Assembly: GCA_029204225.1 (NCBI GenBank)
Contig: CM055107.1
Location: 9,419,472-9,483,471, forward strand
Length of the DNA stretch: 64,000 nt
Source of the DNA: Diphasiastrum complanatum
Lineage: Eukaryota > Streptophyta > Lycopodiopsida > Lycopodiales > Lycopodiaceae
Direction of reading: 5' to 3'
The stretch's first letter is position 1; every line of letters starts with the position of its first letter. Position numbers and translations under genes: made by a program. This document shows, piece after piece, positions 23,231 to 36,718 of the stretch. The notes under the pieces were generated by a model. The model was not told the origin of the DNA. It searched no databases and was given only the letters and a program-made list of their open reading frames with translations.

Positions 23231-24945
23231 TTCATCTTGGTGACAATACCACTCACACTATTGAAGGTGAAGGTACTGTAAGATTGTGATTCCAGCATGA
23301 TCAATTCAAACTACTGTCAAAAGATTTATATGTTCCTAAACTCTCTACAAATCTGTTATCAGTAAGTAAAATTACAGATTTAGGACATAAGGTAGAATTC
23401 AAATCTGATCAATGCAAAATTATTGATAGGAGCAACAAGGTCCTTGCACTCGGCAAGAGGTAGGAATACTTATATAGATTGGCACATTGTTATTCTGATT
23501 CTAGTCAAGCCTTGAAAACCTCTATGCTAGTCAATAAAGCATTACTATGGCATCATCGCTTAGGACACTTGAATTATGCGATCTTCCTGTCTATCATAGC
23601 TACATCTTTGGAAAGCAAACTAGGAATCCTTTTAGATCAAGCCATAGGCATGCAGCAAAAGATCTATTAGATGTTGTTCATTCAGATATTTGTGGACCTA
23701 TGCAAACTCCTTCATTGCTAGATGCAAAGTATTTCATTACTTTTATTGACGAATTTCCTAGAAGAACAGCTATTTACTTCATTGAGCACAAATCAAAGGC
23801 TTTCATCAAGTTCAGACAATTCAAAGAGCATGTTGAGAATCAAACTGGCAAAAGAATCAAAGCATTGAGGTCAGACAACGGGGGAGAATACATCTCCACC
23901 AAATTCAAGGAGTACTGCCTTAACAATGACATTGAGCAACAGTACATTACCTCCTATTCACCTCAGTCAAATGGTCTTGCTAAGAGAAAGAATAGAACCT
24001 AAGTTGAATCAGCAAAGTGCATGTTATAACATGCGTCACTTTCGAAGTCCTTCTAGGCTGAAGCTATTTCAATAGCAACCTATATTCAAAACAGATGTCC
24101 TACTAAAGGTCTCTCATACAAAACACCATTCGAAATTTGGACAGGTACCAAACCTTCTTTATCAAACTTACGAGTTTTTTTAGATGTACTGTGCGTATGC
24201 GCATATTCCTCGTGATCTCAGGAAGAAGCTCGACTTGCAGAGTATCAAATGTATTTTCATCAGCTACACTACTTTAGAATAAGCTTACAAGTTGTTCGAT
24301 CCTATCGAGTCGAAGATATTCACTAGCCGGGATGTCATCTTTATCGAAGATCAGTTTCAAGACCTCAAAGAAAAAGGCAACGCCCATGTAGCCGACCTGT
24401 CAAATTCTCCTGACATATTGAACTTCCCAGTTCCTCAGTCGACTATTCCCATTGAATGTCCAAGCTCATCTACTCTTGACGAACAACGTATCAACGACGA
24501 ATTAGAAGATGATGATATTGTAGTTCAACAACTACAGTATGATGGAAATGATCAACTTCTATTACCCAGAAGATCTTCAAGAACTAGTAGACCACCTATC
24601 AAGTATATCGACGAGTCTGCAACCTACCTTGTTCAGGAGCCGACAATTGTTGAAGAGGGACTCAGTCAGCCCGATTTTGATCTCTGGAAAGACGCTATGG
24701 ATAAAGAGTATTCATCTCTTATCAAGAACCAAACATGGACAATTGTTGAATTACCTACTAGCAGAAATGTACTTGATTGCAAATGGATTTTCAAGGTCAA
24801 GTACAATGCAGATGGTAGCATCAACCGGAGAAAGGCACGACTTTTAGCCAATGGTTTTTCTCAGGTATGCAATGTTGATTATACTAAGACTTTCAGTCTA
24901 GTAGTCAAGCACTTTTCAAAGTGTCTCAAAATGCTAAGGAAATGA
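23231..24945 (+). pseudogene. Remainder of element A pol (protease end to RT start)
   Basis: After the B insertion the pol frame continues with 'LSTNLLSVSKITDLGHKVEF' and the integrase zinc-finger start 'WHHRLGHLNY'. A deletion and frame change near 23580 follow. The integrase core at 23550-24002 keeps HSD and RSDNGGEY, but the third acidic residue is replaced (NGLAKRKNRT where NGVAERKNRT is usual), so it is catalytically dead. Stops follow at 24001-24290. The frame 24292-24915 reaches 'KWIFKVKYNADGSINRRKAR' at the start of reverse transcriptase and then runs into LTR sequence. Confidence 0.8.
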
Positions 24946-25795
24946 CTTTGGCAAAGTGTGGGGCTACCCTTAATATTAAGGAAATAAGATTTTGCGACAT
25001 TGTCACATTTCTCGCAAAAAGCCGACACTGTCATCTTTTTGCGACACTGTTGCTTTTTCTGATGACAGTTTCACGTTCATTTTTGTAGAGTGACAGTTAC
25101 GTTCATTTATGCAGACAGACTGTTTACGACCAAATGTCACCGCTTATCAACAAGCAACTTCTGAAAAGAACTGCATGAATGCCAACAGACTCCAGCCAAC
25201 TAGCAGCCACGTTTGACGACCTAATTTTTTAGTACAAATAAGTTGTTCATACATTTCACAATAGAGGATGATATACACAACGTTTCCATCGCTTTTGTCA
25301 AGCATATCGTTATCATGATTAGAAGTTATTGTAGTTAGCTCTCTATCAAGATTTCAAGCTTGAACTCTCTTGAGCATTCTAGCTCAGTCTTTAGAGTTTA
25401 TTTTAGAGTTGCTATTGTACTATTGCTTATTAGCAGAGTTGCTTATTTCAGACTTATTTACTCAGAGATAGTTTAGAGTGTGCGTTTTCTATCCGCTATT
25501 ATTTGCACTCATTTGCATCTGATTTGTTTTTCTGAATCAATCCAACTTCTCGTTGCGTTCAGTATGTGTCAAAATGTATGCATCTCTGTATGTTTTTGTA
25601 ACTGATAGAAATTGTCTAAGAATTCAATGCTTCATGTTTGGCTACGTAATCACCTATTTTCTAGCGATTTCAAAGTTAGTTGCTAAAAATTGAACGTTAT
25701 TTCCATCACTACTATTTTGTTCAATACTGATAGGCATAGTCATGCATTGGAAGTAGCAAAAGTTTTTGTTTTTATTTTACAACCTATTTTTGACA
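24916..25795 (+). repeat. Truncated 3' LTR of element A
   Basis: Matches 14664-15540 from 'AAAATGCTAAGGAAATGA' to the end (ATTTTTGACA). The first ~200 bases are missing. Confidence 0.85.
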
Positions 25796-26885
25796 AGAGG
25801 TACACACTTTGCTTTCCTAACCTCTTTTGATGAACCTACTTATGTAGATGAAGCAAGAAACAAAGAGGCATGGATCCAAGCAATGGATCTTGAGTATCAA
25901 ACTCTTATGAAGAATGGAACATGGAGATTGGTGGAGATACCTAAGGACAGAAAAGCTATTGGATGCAAATGGATCTTCAGGGTGAAGACAAACCAAGATG
26001 GATCTATCAACAAGTACAAGGCAAGGCTGGTGGCAAAAGGTTATGCTCAAGAACATGGTAAGCATTCGGGTCATCATCTCTCTTGCTACTCTTTATGGAT
26101 GGGATCTATAGGAATTGGACATTGCAAATGCATTTTTAAATGGTGATATTGAGGAGGAAGTGTACATGGAGCAACCCCAGAGCTACATTTCATCTACAAA
26201 GCCAAATCATGTGTGTCTACTACAAAAGAGTTTGTATGGCCTTAAGCAAGCACCAAGAAGTTGGTATGCTAAGCTTAACACTTTTTTACTCTCTCAAGGG
26301 TTTTTTATGAGTGAGTATGATCATTCATCACTTTATTATAGGTTTTCTGGAAATGATATTACCATCTTGCTAATCTATGTGGATGATATCATCTTGAGTG
26401 GTGGAAACAATCAAGATGTGGAGAATATCAAGAGTGCTCTTAAGAAGGAATTTGAGGTGCATGATCTTGACCGTTTACATTACATTTTGGAAATAGAAGT
26501 GATTAGATCTTTTCAAACTACTTCCATTTGTCAAGAGAAATATGCTAATTCTATTTTAGAAATATTTCATATGGTAGATGCAAAATCTTGTGATACACCT
26601 ATGGAGTCTCATGTAAAGCTAATAATAAGAGGTAATGAAAGATCCTTCAAGGACATTACTCTCTATGAAAAGCTAGTTGGTTCACTTATCTATCTAATCA
26701 TCACAAGAACAGATCTAAGCTATTGTGTTGGTAGATTGAGTCAATTTATGCAAGATCCTAGTGAGGAGCATTGGAAGCTAAGAAAACGAGTTTTGAGATA
26801 TATCATGGAAACTCAAGATTTTGGCATATTGTATGAGGGATCATCACCTAACTTGTTTGGATGGACTTGTTATAAAAGGATGTGA
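25796..26885 (+). pseudogene. Copia fragment C: reverse transcriptase of the B family
   Basis: The frames at 25796-26060 and 26060-26885 follow element B's reverse transcriptase closely ('FAFLTSFDEPT', 'KAIGCKWIFRVKTNQDGSIN', 'FLNGDIEEEVYMEQP', YVDDIILSGG). About 35 bases coding for the 'DETFAPVAKM' region are lost near 26058, with a frameshift and a stop near 26108. The fragment ends at the first residues of RNase H (near 26866). It starts abruptly at the end of the element A LTR, with no target duplication, so the junction is a recombination or deletion scar. The YVDD site is kept but the copy is dead. Confidence 0.85.
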
Positions 26886-29690
26886 CTCATGGGAAGAGAA
26901 GAATTCTCTCTCTCTCATCTCATTTCATGCTTATACATGAGTTCTCTTTGAGTCATCTATCCATTGGTGCACTATATTGGTGATATCTTGCAATTTTGTG
27001 TGTAGAATGCTCATTAAATGCTATTTTCAGATCCACACGTGTAAAATATAGTAGCTTACTATTTTTGTACAGATAGCAACTTCATTTCATGTTTTGATAG
27101 ATGTTTAATCAAGATCTATTAGATTTTGCATCTCATTCATAGAGTAGATGCTGATTTTTCTACATTGGCAAGGTTGGTTGTCTTTCTAACCACAAATCAA
27201 AGGGATGATTTTGGATCTTAATGATCTGAATTCACAGTTAATCCTCTTCATCCTTTGATGCTTGATTGTGCTTGGATGTAGGGTCGAAGATGGATAGGAA
27301 ATACCCACTACAGATTCGATTAAGTCGAAAGTATATACAGTCTGAATGCATACATATGTGCGATTCCTGAAACAATACTCTGACTTTGAGGGGTTTGATC
27401 AACACAGATTCGACGGTTGTCGATTCAAGGTTTGTCGAGCCCATATCTGTTTGCAATTTTTGTGTAATTCTAAAGACTATTCAAAAACACGTGTATTTAT
27501 ATAGAGTATGCAACTATACAAGTATTTACCGCAAATGAATGGATTTAGATTAGTTGTGAGAAAGGATAGGAATACAATAAGATGATGTATTACACTAAAA
27601 AGAAAATACAATATCCTTAGATGTGTGTGTTTATAAACCTAACAAACCTAAACAATAATTTTTGCAATCTCACATTACAAGAATAAATCAGTTTGTAATG
27701 TTCCCGTGATCAACCAAACAATACAAGTTTCGCAACAAATTAAGGAGAATAAGCTCACCTGCATCCATCCACAACAACAACCGTGTAAAAACATGGGCAT
27801 TCTTGTGGGAACTACAGGTGTCTACACTTATTCTCAGTTGTTATCCATTTTGCAATTAAATGTTACAATGTATGGCAAGATTTTTGAATGGCACTTAAAA
27901 TGAGAAGTGCATTACTAATTATTTTAGACTATTTAAATCTTTATAATATTCTCTCATGTACATGCCGCGCACCCCCCCCCCCCCCCCCCCCCCCCCTTTT
28001 CCCCCGATTTTTAACCAAAGGCCAAATTCAATTGATTACCAAGTCAAAATGTAAGAAATGACAATAGGGAACCCGTGTTCATCACGGTAAGTCAAGTCCC
28101 ATATTTCATCGTTTGCTGTTTTTTGTCTAAAGATCAACACTTGTAATCGTTACTATCTTTTTTCTTTTTTTTCGTTTTTCTTCTCATGTGAGTTGCCATC
28201 CATTATGTATGTTGGAGTGGCCAAACCCAATTTGGTGGATTTTATCTCAATACTTTGTTTCGAAGTTCTATCAAAAAGTATCATGACTTATCATCACACC
28301 GACGAGCAGCAGAAGTTAGAGCAATGTTATTGTAGGAAATATAGTTGAGACTAGTAATTTCCCAGAACTTATAGCGCATTTTTCCATATGAAGTACATTA
28401 ACTTCTTGCATTACTTACAAGTTGAACTATAGATTCATGTAACTTCCACCAACTTTATCGGGGTTCAGCTCATGCAGAACACACTTTTTTTAATATATAT
28501 ATCACATTCCAAGAGTATATTCTTAATTGTCATCTAAGAGATTGCCAAAACAACAAACCAAAAAGAAGTTCGAGTTGTTTTTTAGTAGTAAGAAGTCTCA
28601 AACCACATGTATTTTAGTGCACATGAAGTACAAGGCATCCTGTAGCGTTGTCTAATCTGCAATAGTCTGACCATGTATTATGTTAACTTATGTACAGTAA
28701 AGTACTCTCGTTACACTGCACATTTAAATATGAAAAACTAATAACAGCATATTGTTGTAAAAAAATTTGATAGTAACAATTTTTTTTAACTTGAAATAAT
28801 TGCGCCACATGCCATATCGTGACCAAATCTTTTTTTTAAGGTACCAACATAAGTCACTGCTTGCATGTTCATCAACGAAACTAGGCAATTTTTTAATGAC
28901 CACAAAATCTCATCGACTACCATAGGAGTTTTTTAAAAAATAACAAATAGCTATCTTCTCCAAGTTTGATCAATAGTAAATCAAGTTATTAAGAGTTCGC
29001 CTTTTTTTTTTTAAAAATAGACAGAAAAAACGAGACAGATTTCTTGTTTTGGTTAAACCAAGTCATCCATTAAGCTCTTTTTTCAAAAAGCAAACCCGTA
29101 CTCGGTCGACGAGAGTGGGCCAAAGAGTAGTGCAAATTATCCATAACTTCGTAAGACTACTTTTTTTATTTTTGCCATTTAAAGCCCAAACCCACCGTTT
29201 TTTGGCAAACACTTAGCAGAATGTTACAAAATTAGCATAAACAATTCAACGTTAAGTACATATAAATAAACTAAATTAGATCAAAAAGAGCCAACAAGAA
29301 GCCAAACTAGAAGTAAAAAGCATAAGAAAAATGTAACCACAAGGGACATGGAATCTAGGCAGTCTAATTAAAAAACCAGCACAAGGAACCACATAAGAAC
29401 CAAAGAAAGCCCCCTCTTTAAAAAAAAAAAAAAAAAACAAGGCAAAACAGACTTAGCCCAGAAAAAAACTTACCAAAACGTCATTCTACACCAAACTATA
29501 ACGACCACAAGACACACAACCAGCACACTGGAATCCGAAACTTGAAAACCAAAAAGGAATCCACTAGTAAAGCCACAACTAACATAACATAGTACATAGA
29601 TAAAAACACGTTAACTACGAAAGTAACAAACAACGTAAAGCCACAGGTAAAAAGTCTGCAAACCAAAAAGAAAAAACAACTAACAACCAA
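26886..29690. other. AT-rich stretch without recognised genes
   Basis: Contains a 26-base poly-C run at 27972-27997 and many T and A homopolymers. Short frames here have no recognisable domain. Confidence 0.5.
27972..27997. repeat. Poly-C tract (26 C)
   Basis: Uninterrupted C run; could form i-motif/G-quadruplex DNA or be an assembly-prone site. Confidence 0.9.
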
Positions 29691-30172
29691 ACAAGGTTAG
29701 TACGTACATAAATGCAGGCACAGACAAAGGTAGCAAAGGCCAAAGAAACGATTACATTCACAAGAAAAACCAAGACTGGAAGAAAAGCACAGAAAGAAAG
29801 GAGGAACAGAGAACAAACCTTATCAGAAGCCACCAAACACGGCCAGCAAAGACAGAGCCAAGACCACCAAACCGGAGCCCAGGAGCAGAAACGCAGCATA
29901 CTACAGGCAGAAACACCAACCACTAGCAGCATAAAAAACCCACGGCCAGAAAACGGGCAAAGGAGGGCAACACTTAAGCCACAGGGAAAAGGGCAAACCA
30001 GAAGAGCAAGGAGCAGAAGAGCACAACACCACCCACACTAGGACACTTATACTAAGCATAAAGCCAGTCCACATCAACAGAAGAGGTGCCAAAAACCAGG
30101 GCAAGTCAACAAAGCAAAGAAAGAGCCCAGAGAAACGAAGCCAAAAAGTCGTGAAATTAGTTTTTAAATTTT

Positions 30173-30345
30173 TACAAAGGAAATGGTGATGCCTCACAGA
30201 ACGTAATCTGTGGGGCAAATTTTTTTTTACAAGCACCTTCCGGACAACGGAAGGTGCACGTAAAAAAAGTTACGTTTCTGACACCTTCCACCCGAAAGGG
30301 GCATGTAAAAAAAAATTACGTCAAAATAAAAAGAAAAAAAAATGT
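30173..30345. repeat. Hairpin repeat family, copy 1
   Basis: Contains ACAAAGGAAA, CCTCAC and then a near-perfect hairpin 30222-30268: an AGCACCTTCCG arm, a CGGAAGGTGC arm, and T and A tails. A second copy lies at 33741-33905. Confidence 0.65.
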
Positions 30346-30510
30346 AAAAATGGAATTCACGGAAGGGAAGGGCCTCGGAGCAGGACCTCCCCCCCCCCCC
30401 CCCCCAATTAAACCACCGCCAGAGGTAGGCAAGCAATCAACCAACCAGCAAACGAGTTAGCAAAAAACAAGCAACAGCCCATGCAGCTCAAGGTAGGGTG
30501 CACGCAGACC

Positions 30511-30613
<103 letters not shown>

Positions 30614-32099
30614 CACGAAATCAATAGGACCAAGAAAATTAAATAACTAAAAGACAACTATAACCAACTAACACCCAAACAAGCAAGCAAAAAAAAAAAA
30701 ATCACAGGAGAGGTACAGAAACACACACAAAAGAACAACAAATATCACAATGGAACAATAGACGAATAATCAACAAAGAAAAATAACTAGTTAATAGCCG
30801 GAAATTAAGTTAAGCAATTAACTGTCAAAATTACAAACATCGACCAAGTCAAAGTTTTAGGTCGACCATACAACTCCATAGCATTAATCTTAAGAGACGG
30901 TATCTGCGCACCAACAAATTTATCCAAACCAAAATGGTGCACTACCATCATCATAAAAAAACTAAGTGACCAGTTCAAAGTTGCCAGCTGAAACTGTAGA
31001 GAAGTATTAACGCAAAGTTTTTAATCCATCGAAGCCATCATAGGCAACAATCCTCAGTTGCCAAAAAACTATATGGCGACTCCTAAAATCTCTTTTTTCA
31101 CGCATCGAGGAGACCATGTGAACGTCTACTCCTCTTTGCCATTGCAATACATACAATGTGAAATCAGTAATATAGTCATAAAAAATGATGTATTTGTGTG
31201 TGTGTGTGATCCCACCATCCATCCCTCAAAGCAAGATAACCACACTAGGTAGTGCAACAGGTATATCTAGTGGGGTTATACCTGCCGCACACCTGAAAAA
31301 AAAGACACTTACATAGACATTCACAAATGGCCAATGCACAACATCTTGCACCAGGAAAGTGACCCTCCAAGAATTTTCCAATGATACGTATCAACCTTGT
31401 CTCATCAACTGGTGTCACAAGGGTGATACCCTTGTGATACCAGCCGGTTATGAACCCGGATATAAACTTGTTTGAATTGCTAAAAATATGATTTTTAAAG
31501 AATAATATCATAATTTAAGATATAAAAAATCTGAAATATAAAGAAAATTATCAAAAATAGTACTACTATTGATACCATGGCAAAAATTCACAAAATCTCC
31601 CAAACCTGGGTATCAATATGAATAGTAAGTTAGTTAATACTGGGTGTCCAGTTTTAGACCCTGGTATTGAAATTCATATACGAGTCGGGTAGGTTTTTTG
31701 ATACCCATTATTGATAAGAGCCGCGACCCTATATACCCACCCAACAATGGTTATTACCCTTGGAAGAGTAATCTCTACTTTATTGAAATAATCATTATCC
31801 AATTTTCATAAGCTGAATGGATGTCAAACTATTGAGCCTTGCCATCATGGAAGAAGACTGTTCCTAACACCCCACAAGTTACCTTAATGCCAAAAGCTTT
31901 TTGTCTCTTGTATTTTGTTGCTATGCTAAACTTGATGTTGTTACCAAGTAAATAAAAAAATCATAATTTATCAAATTGAAATGCTAGCTAAAATTCTTCG
32001 CAAGTTGACATTTGAAATGATGGATTGCAGTAATGATGTTTTTTGTTTCATAACTTGATAGGATTGGATTAGATAGTGAGTTTTGGAGATGAGGCATGT

Positions 32100-32519
32100 T
32101 TAGAATCTATTTGAAGTTGATGTTGGCCTTGATATATTTTGAGTGTACAATGAGAGATTATGTGTGAAACTTTTAGTTTTTTTCATATGTACCTTAGCCT
32201 TATCTATTTCAAGCTTTGAATACAACTCAAACTCTTGGGGGTTCACATCCTTGGGCCCCGCAGGTGACCAAGCAATGTTCTTATCCACCAAGATAACATA
32301 TACGTGGTAGACTTCAATTTCTTTCCTTAACACATAGGCACCTTCGATCTTTGACCTTGCATATTGAACTCTATCTTTCTCGCTTGTTGGAGATTGATGA
32401 TTGATGGTAAGCAACATATATCTACTGCTTTCATTGTCCATAAGATCAGCACATTCTACCATAATATTAAAATAGTCTACAAATAATATAGACGTTAAAC
32501 CTCCCTTAAAAATTGCCAA
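32100..32519 (-). other. Unrecognised 139-codon open frame
   Basis: A minus-strand frame with mixed protein-like composition ('SPAGPKDVNPQEFELYSKLE'), downstream of the LHT gene on the same strand. I see no known domain, signal peptide or membrane segment. It may be an exon relic or chance; no splice partner was found. Confidence 0.25.
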
Positions 32520-32972
32520 TAACCCATGATGTCTTCTTTACGAAACTAGAATTTTAAATAATAAACAAAACCTGAATGCAAGAGAAGATGAGATTGCAAA
32601 AATACATGGTTCTTCAAATTCATTAATCCCATCAATGCTTCACAAAATCATATTTAATTCACCTTAACAAACACACACACAGAAACAAACAAACAAACAA
32701 GTAAAATAAAACAAGTACAAGGACATCACCAACATCACTTTACACTACTCAATGAACTTATCAACAAAATTTTGAGAAGAAAGGGGCTTCAAACCAAAAA
32801 AAACCACAATAATTATGAAAAAAAGCATGTGTTGTTACTTAGAAGAATATAGTTCTTGTAGACCAGCCAATTCTAGTATTGAGGTATGGCGGTTACTTGA
32901 ATATTCCCATTCTAACATAAAAAAATAATGCGTATTTGTATCCACAGTTAATACTTCATAGAGTTCGTCAAA

Positions 32973-35900
32973 TCAATTGTAGAACTTGTAGGTTGAAGCA
33001 TCTCTTATAATATTCCGAAGACCACCGATGGAGGAAACTAGCATGAGTAATACTCCTAGAACGATGCAAATCTGCACAATCAAGTATGAAAAACATTGTT
33101 GGTGTCAACTTGCATAAACAAATATGCTACACAAAAGTTTCTCTCAAAAAAATTTATTGAATAGAAATCCATCGTACGGAGGCAAAGTCTCTCTTACTAA
33201 ATTCACTTGAGTAGAAAATCACGAAACTCCAGAATTAGAAACCATCATTAAAACTTTGAGGTTATTGAATAAGACAATCATCTAATTCTCTTATAGCACA
33301 CCTTAAATTATTTTTGGTAAGGGTGAATATTTTTTTGTTCAACATTTATGTGAGTAAATGGTATCTCTAGTGAGCTTTACAGGTGATTTGAATGATTTTT
33401 GAAGTTGCATCTTGCCATTACTGGCTCATTGTAACTTCTCAAATGACCCTAAAGCTCACTAGACCACTCCTTTAAAAAGACAACCCTATGTAATACCAAA
33501 CGTCACATTGGCTTGGGCAAGGCACCATGGACATGATGATCGGGCAGCTTGGATAGTATTATGGCTCAAGCAGGGCATTACAAAAAAAGAAAAGAAAAGA
33601 TCAAGCCTTATGTTGTCGGCTTACGAAAAAATTTATTCCGGCTTTCGGCTTACAAAAAGGAAAAAACCAGGCTTTACAATAGGTAAAACCCCCTTGGGGA
33701 AGGTGGCCTCCTATACGTAATCTCACTTTTTACTTTTTAACAAAGGAAAGGGAGTCACCTCACTACGCGGAATCTATGCGCCTCCTTTTTTTTTCTTTTT
33801 TTTACATGCACCTTATGCGTGGAAGGTGCATGTAAAAAAAAATTAAAGCAAAACAAACTTTAAATTACGGCAGGGAAGGATGCCTCCTTGGGGCATTTCG
33901 CCCTCAGAGGGCGACCTTCCCCACCTTGACCACAATGCTACTAAATTCACATATGCTCATGTGCATTCAATGTTCACACAAGGAAACAGATCAACAACCT
34001 GCTGTAGATATCTTCAATGGACAATCATGACATGTATTTTCAGGGATGAGATCACAGGAAATGGATAAATCTGACATGTTTAGCATTAGAAACTTACCCA
34101 ATTTGCCAGCCAAGATAGACTAAATGGTTTTGGTTTGTAGATAGCAAGCCACATGCAGCATGGTAACTGCAAGGCAAGAATAGATACTTTAATTTTCTGA
34201 TATTGGTCATGGCACAGGTTACTCTTGATCCTAGAATTGACAGCCATATTGATCAGAGTACCAGCACCTACAGTACTGCAGCACCTATTTGCAGAGAGCA
34301 ATAGTCTACTGAAAGAAATGGGAGCATGATTATTGGATACTTACAAAGTACGTGGTAGGAGCAAAGGCAAATCCTCCGAAGAAACCAAGCAAATCGCCAA
34401 AGAAAGGAAAAGTAATTCCCATGAATAATGTAAAAGCTGATGGCACATGACACAAGTAGAAAAGAAAATTAGTCAATCTTAACATGCAGTGAAGAATAAA
34501 TTTGTGTTTGTCGAAAAGATTTTGGACTAGAGTCCTACCCACATACGCCGATCTAGCAATAATACGGAGGGTCAGACCAGGAGGAAGGTGAAAACTTTTC
34601 ACAAGCACAGTTTCAAGCATATCAAAGACGGGCATGGCGTAAATCTGCAAAATGGTTTGACAATTCAGCGTTTTAAGACAAAGTCAGTAGAGAATAATAA
34701 TCTTCTTTGAGAAGCATCACAGAGCACAGCAATATATCACTAGAAACGTCTTGTATGTTGTCATTGATTTACTATTTAGAGTTAGTGTCCACAACCCAGA
34801 AGCAATAAGATAGGTGGAGTTGGATACATACTTGGTAACTACCAATAACATGAACCACCACCATCAAGTTGGCAGCAGCAATGAGCCAAGTTGGATGTTG
34901 AAGTTTTCCTAATATATTGTCAAATGTTTTGTCATTCCCAAAAGCCCAGTAACCCACAAATGCAACAGGAAGATAACAAAGTGCGACGACGATATATGCC
35001 ACAATAACTCCTCTCCACATAGGTGTCTTAGAAGGCTTTTCGGGAGTTGAAGGAATTGTTGCCTGGATTTCCAAAACCACATTGTGCCCAGCATATGCAA
35101 AGGCCACTTGTCCCAGGGCATTAAAAACGTTAAAGACTGTATTTGCTGTTGTTTGATGGGGATAACTGTAAGAAACTCCTGGAACTCGTCCTTGATGTAA
35201 AGACGCGGCCCAAGCAATGGTTGAGTAGCTGTCTCAAAAATCACCACATATCAACAGAAAATCAGACGACAGCTGCCTTCAACTGTCAGCTTTTCTAGAA
35301 CCGAAATAACTATTTCTTCAAACGTGGTATCAAGGAGCCCGACTGTTGGATCAATTTTCATTAGAGTAAAATCATTTGCAGACTGTGACGACCAGAACAT
35401 CCACAACTTACTGTATGGATAGATTTCAGATTCATACCTGAGAGACATTATCGCTGCTGCTAACGACACACCTGAAATAGAATTAAAATTCGGCAGCTGT
35501 GCTAGGATAAAGTGAACAGATCCAAAAATGAGAATCCAATAGGTCCTTTTAATATACTTGCAATCCTTGCACACCAATGTGTAGAAATTCAAAAGAGATC
35601 TTCCTCCAGTAACCATGTAGACAATATCAACTCCAACCTCCACAATCAGCTGCTGGGGAACAACAATCCAGAGCCCTAGTTTTTCTCCAAATGCTTGCTG
35701 GCCAAGTTCATGATAACGATCGAATCTCTTTCCAGGAATCATCTCATGCATTTCAACCATTTGCCACAATGTGTAGAGAGTGATAATCCAGGAGAGCACC
35801 ATCACAACAACCCCAGGTCCCCTGCACAATAGACTCTTCTCAGATGCATTCACTAACAAGTATACCAAATTGGCAAGCTACATTAGCTGCACTCAAATAC

Positions 35901-36718
35901 AATGATGAATTTCAACGATCCCTCATCTTTTAACCGTCGTTCCCTTGGATTTTAGCCGCTCTGCAGATTATCTTTTCAGTTTTTGTCCTTTGAGGGGTGT
36001 GAGCGACAAATTAATGCGAAGCTAGGGGGCAAAACAAACATGGAGTACTTGCAATAAAAAACATGAATCATCCCTCCGAAATCACTCTAGGTAGGATTTT
36101 ACCAGCCTAAGAAGACCATTGCAGCAGGCAAGCTTAAGACTCCTGCGCCGACCATGGCAGTTACATTGTGAAAAGCAGAATACCACCATTTGGCATTTCG
36201 AGATCCTGTTACTGGGAGCCAGTCGTCTACATTTCTCTCAAATGTAGAGTGCCTTCCTTCTTCCACATTTTCCTGCAAAAATATCATTTCCAAATTGAAC
36301 CCACAAAAAGTTATTTTCAACAGACATACTGGATCATGTCAAGCACAAGTCCAAGTATATAAAAATGTCCATAAAAGGTTGAATCTTTTGGAGACATGAT
36401 GCCAAAGCGACAACTTGAGCGAATTCTCATTCTAATGATGTCAAAAACTACAGCTTGAGTAGATTTACATTCTCAAAAGGTGGTAGCGTGTAGGGACATG
36501 ATGTCAAAACCTATAGCTTGAATTTTCATATTCATCACATCACCGGTTCAAAATGTGTGAAACACAGCCCATAATTTTATGCGAAGTGACCGATCTGAAA
36601 GCTCAAAAGTACCTACTACCTTGAATGATTCAAATGTGGATGGAGAAGTTTCACGCCCCCTTTCTTTGGCCACACCGTTCCCTTCCACTTCCAAGGATGT
36701 CGTCACATAACGACCCAT
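32973..36718 (-). CDS. LHT: LHT-type amino-acid/proton permease, 8 exons
   Basis: Exons (minus): 36620-36718, 36103-36272, 35438-35821, 34832-35228, 34539-34644, 34345-34436, 34098-34166 and 32973-33071. All introns are GT-AG. The joined frame is open and gives 471 residues, close to the 440-450 usual for LYSINE HISTIDINE TRANSPORTERs (AAAP family), plasma-membrane symporters that import amino acids with protons. A hydrophilic acidic N-terminus (1-60) is followed by about ten hydrophobic helices. The family signatures are present: '[14 protein letters not shown]' (69-82), '[20 protein letters not shown]', '[20 protein letters not shown]', and 'GGLRNII' near the end. The start is the first ATG in the frame. 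The last intron (~1 kb) carries a hairpin repeat. The gene sits between the two duplication arms and looks intact. Assignment to the LHT subgroup is firm; substrate is inference. Confidence 0.93.
33741..33905. repeat. Hairpin repeat family, copy 2, in LHT intron 7
   Basis: The hairpin spans 33796-33841: T8-ACATGCACCTT, an 8-nt loop, AAGGTGCATGT-A8. Its flank matches the copy at 30.2 kb (ACAAAGGAAA..., CCTCAC, GTAATCT/GGAATCT). Confidence 0.7.

Larger units (their letters stand above)
14463..25795 (+). mobile_element. Copia element A, interrupted by B and internally deleted
   Basis: The order is 5' LTR, primer site, gag (15874-16560), protease region (16690-16804), nested element B (16805-23230), rest of protease and pre-integrase (23236-23579), integrase (23550-24002), start of reverse transcriptase (24640-24915) and a truncated 3' LTR (24916-25795). 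The catalytic part of reverse transcriptase, all of RNase H and the first ~200 bases of the 3' LTR are missing, with pol running straight into LTR sequence near 24915. No target duplication flanks it: the bases before 14463 and after 25795 do not match. It cannot move on its own. Its 5' portion was copied into the other arm at 39447-42094. Confidence 0.85.

Noticed and set aside
14460-25800. Target-site duplication for element A
   Set aside because: The bases flanking 14463 and 25795 do not match, and the 3' LTR is truncated.
29496-30236. Overlapping frames of 60-110 codons on both strands
   Set aside because: Biased base composition, no recognisable domain, Cys/Trp/Leu-rich or Lys/Arg-rich shadows of each other.
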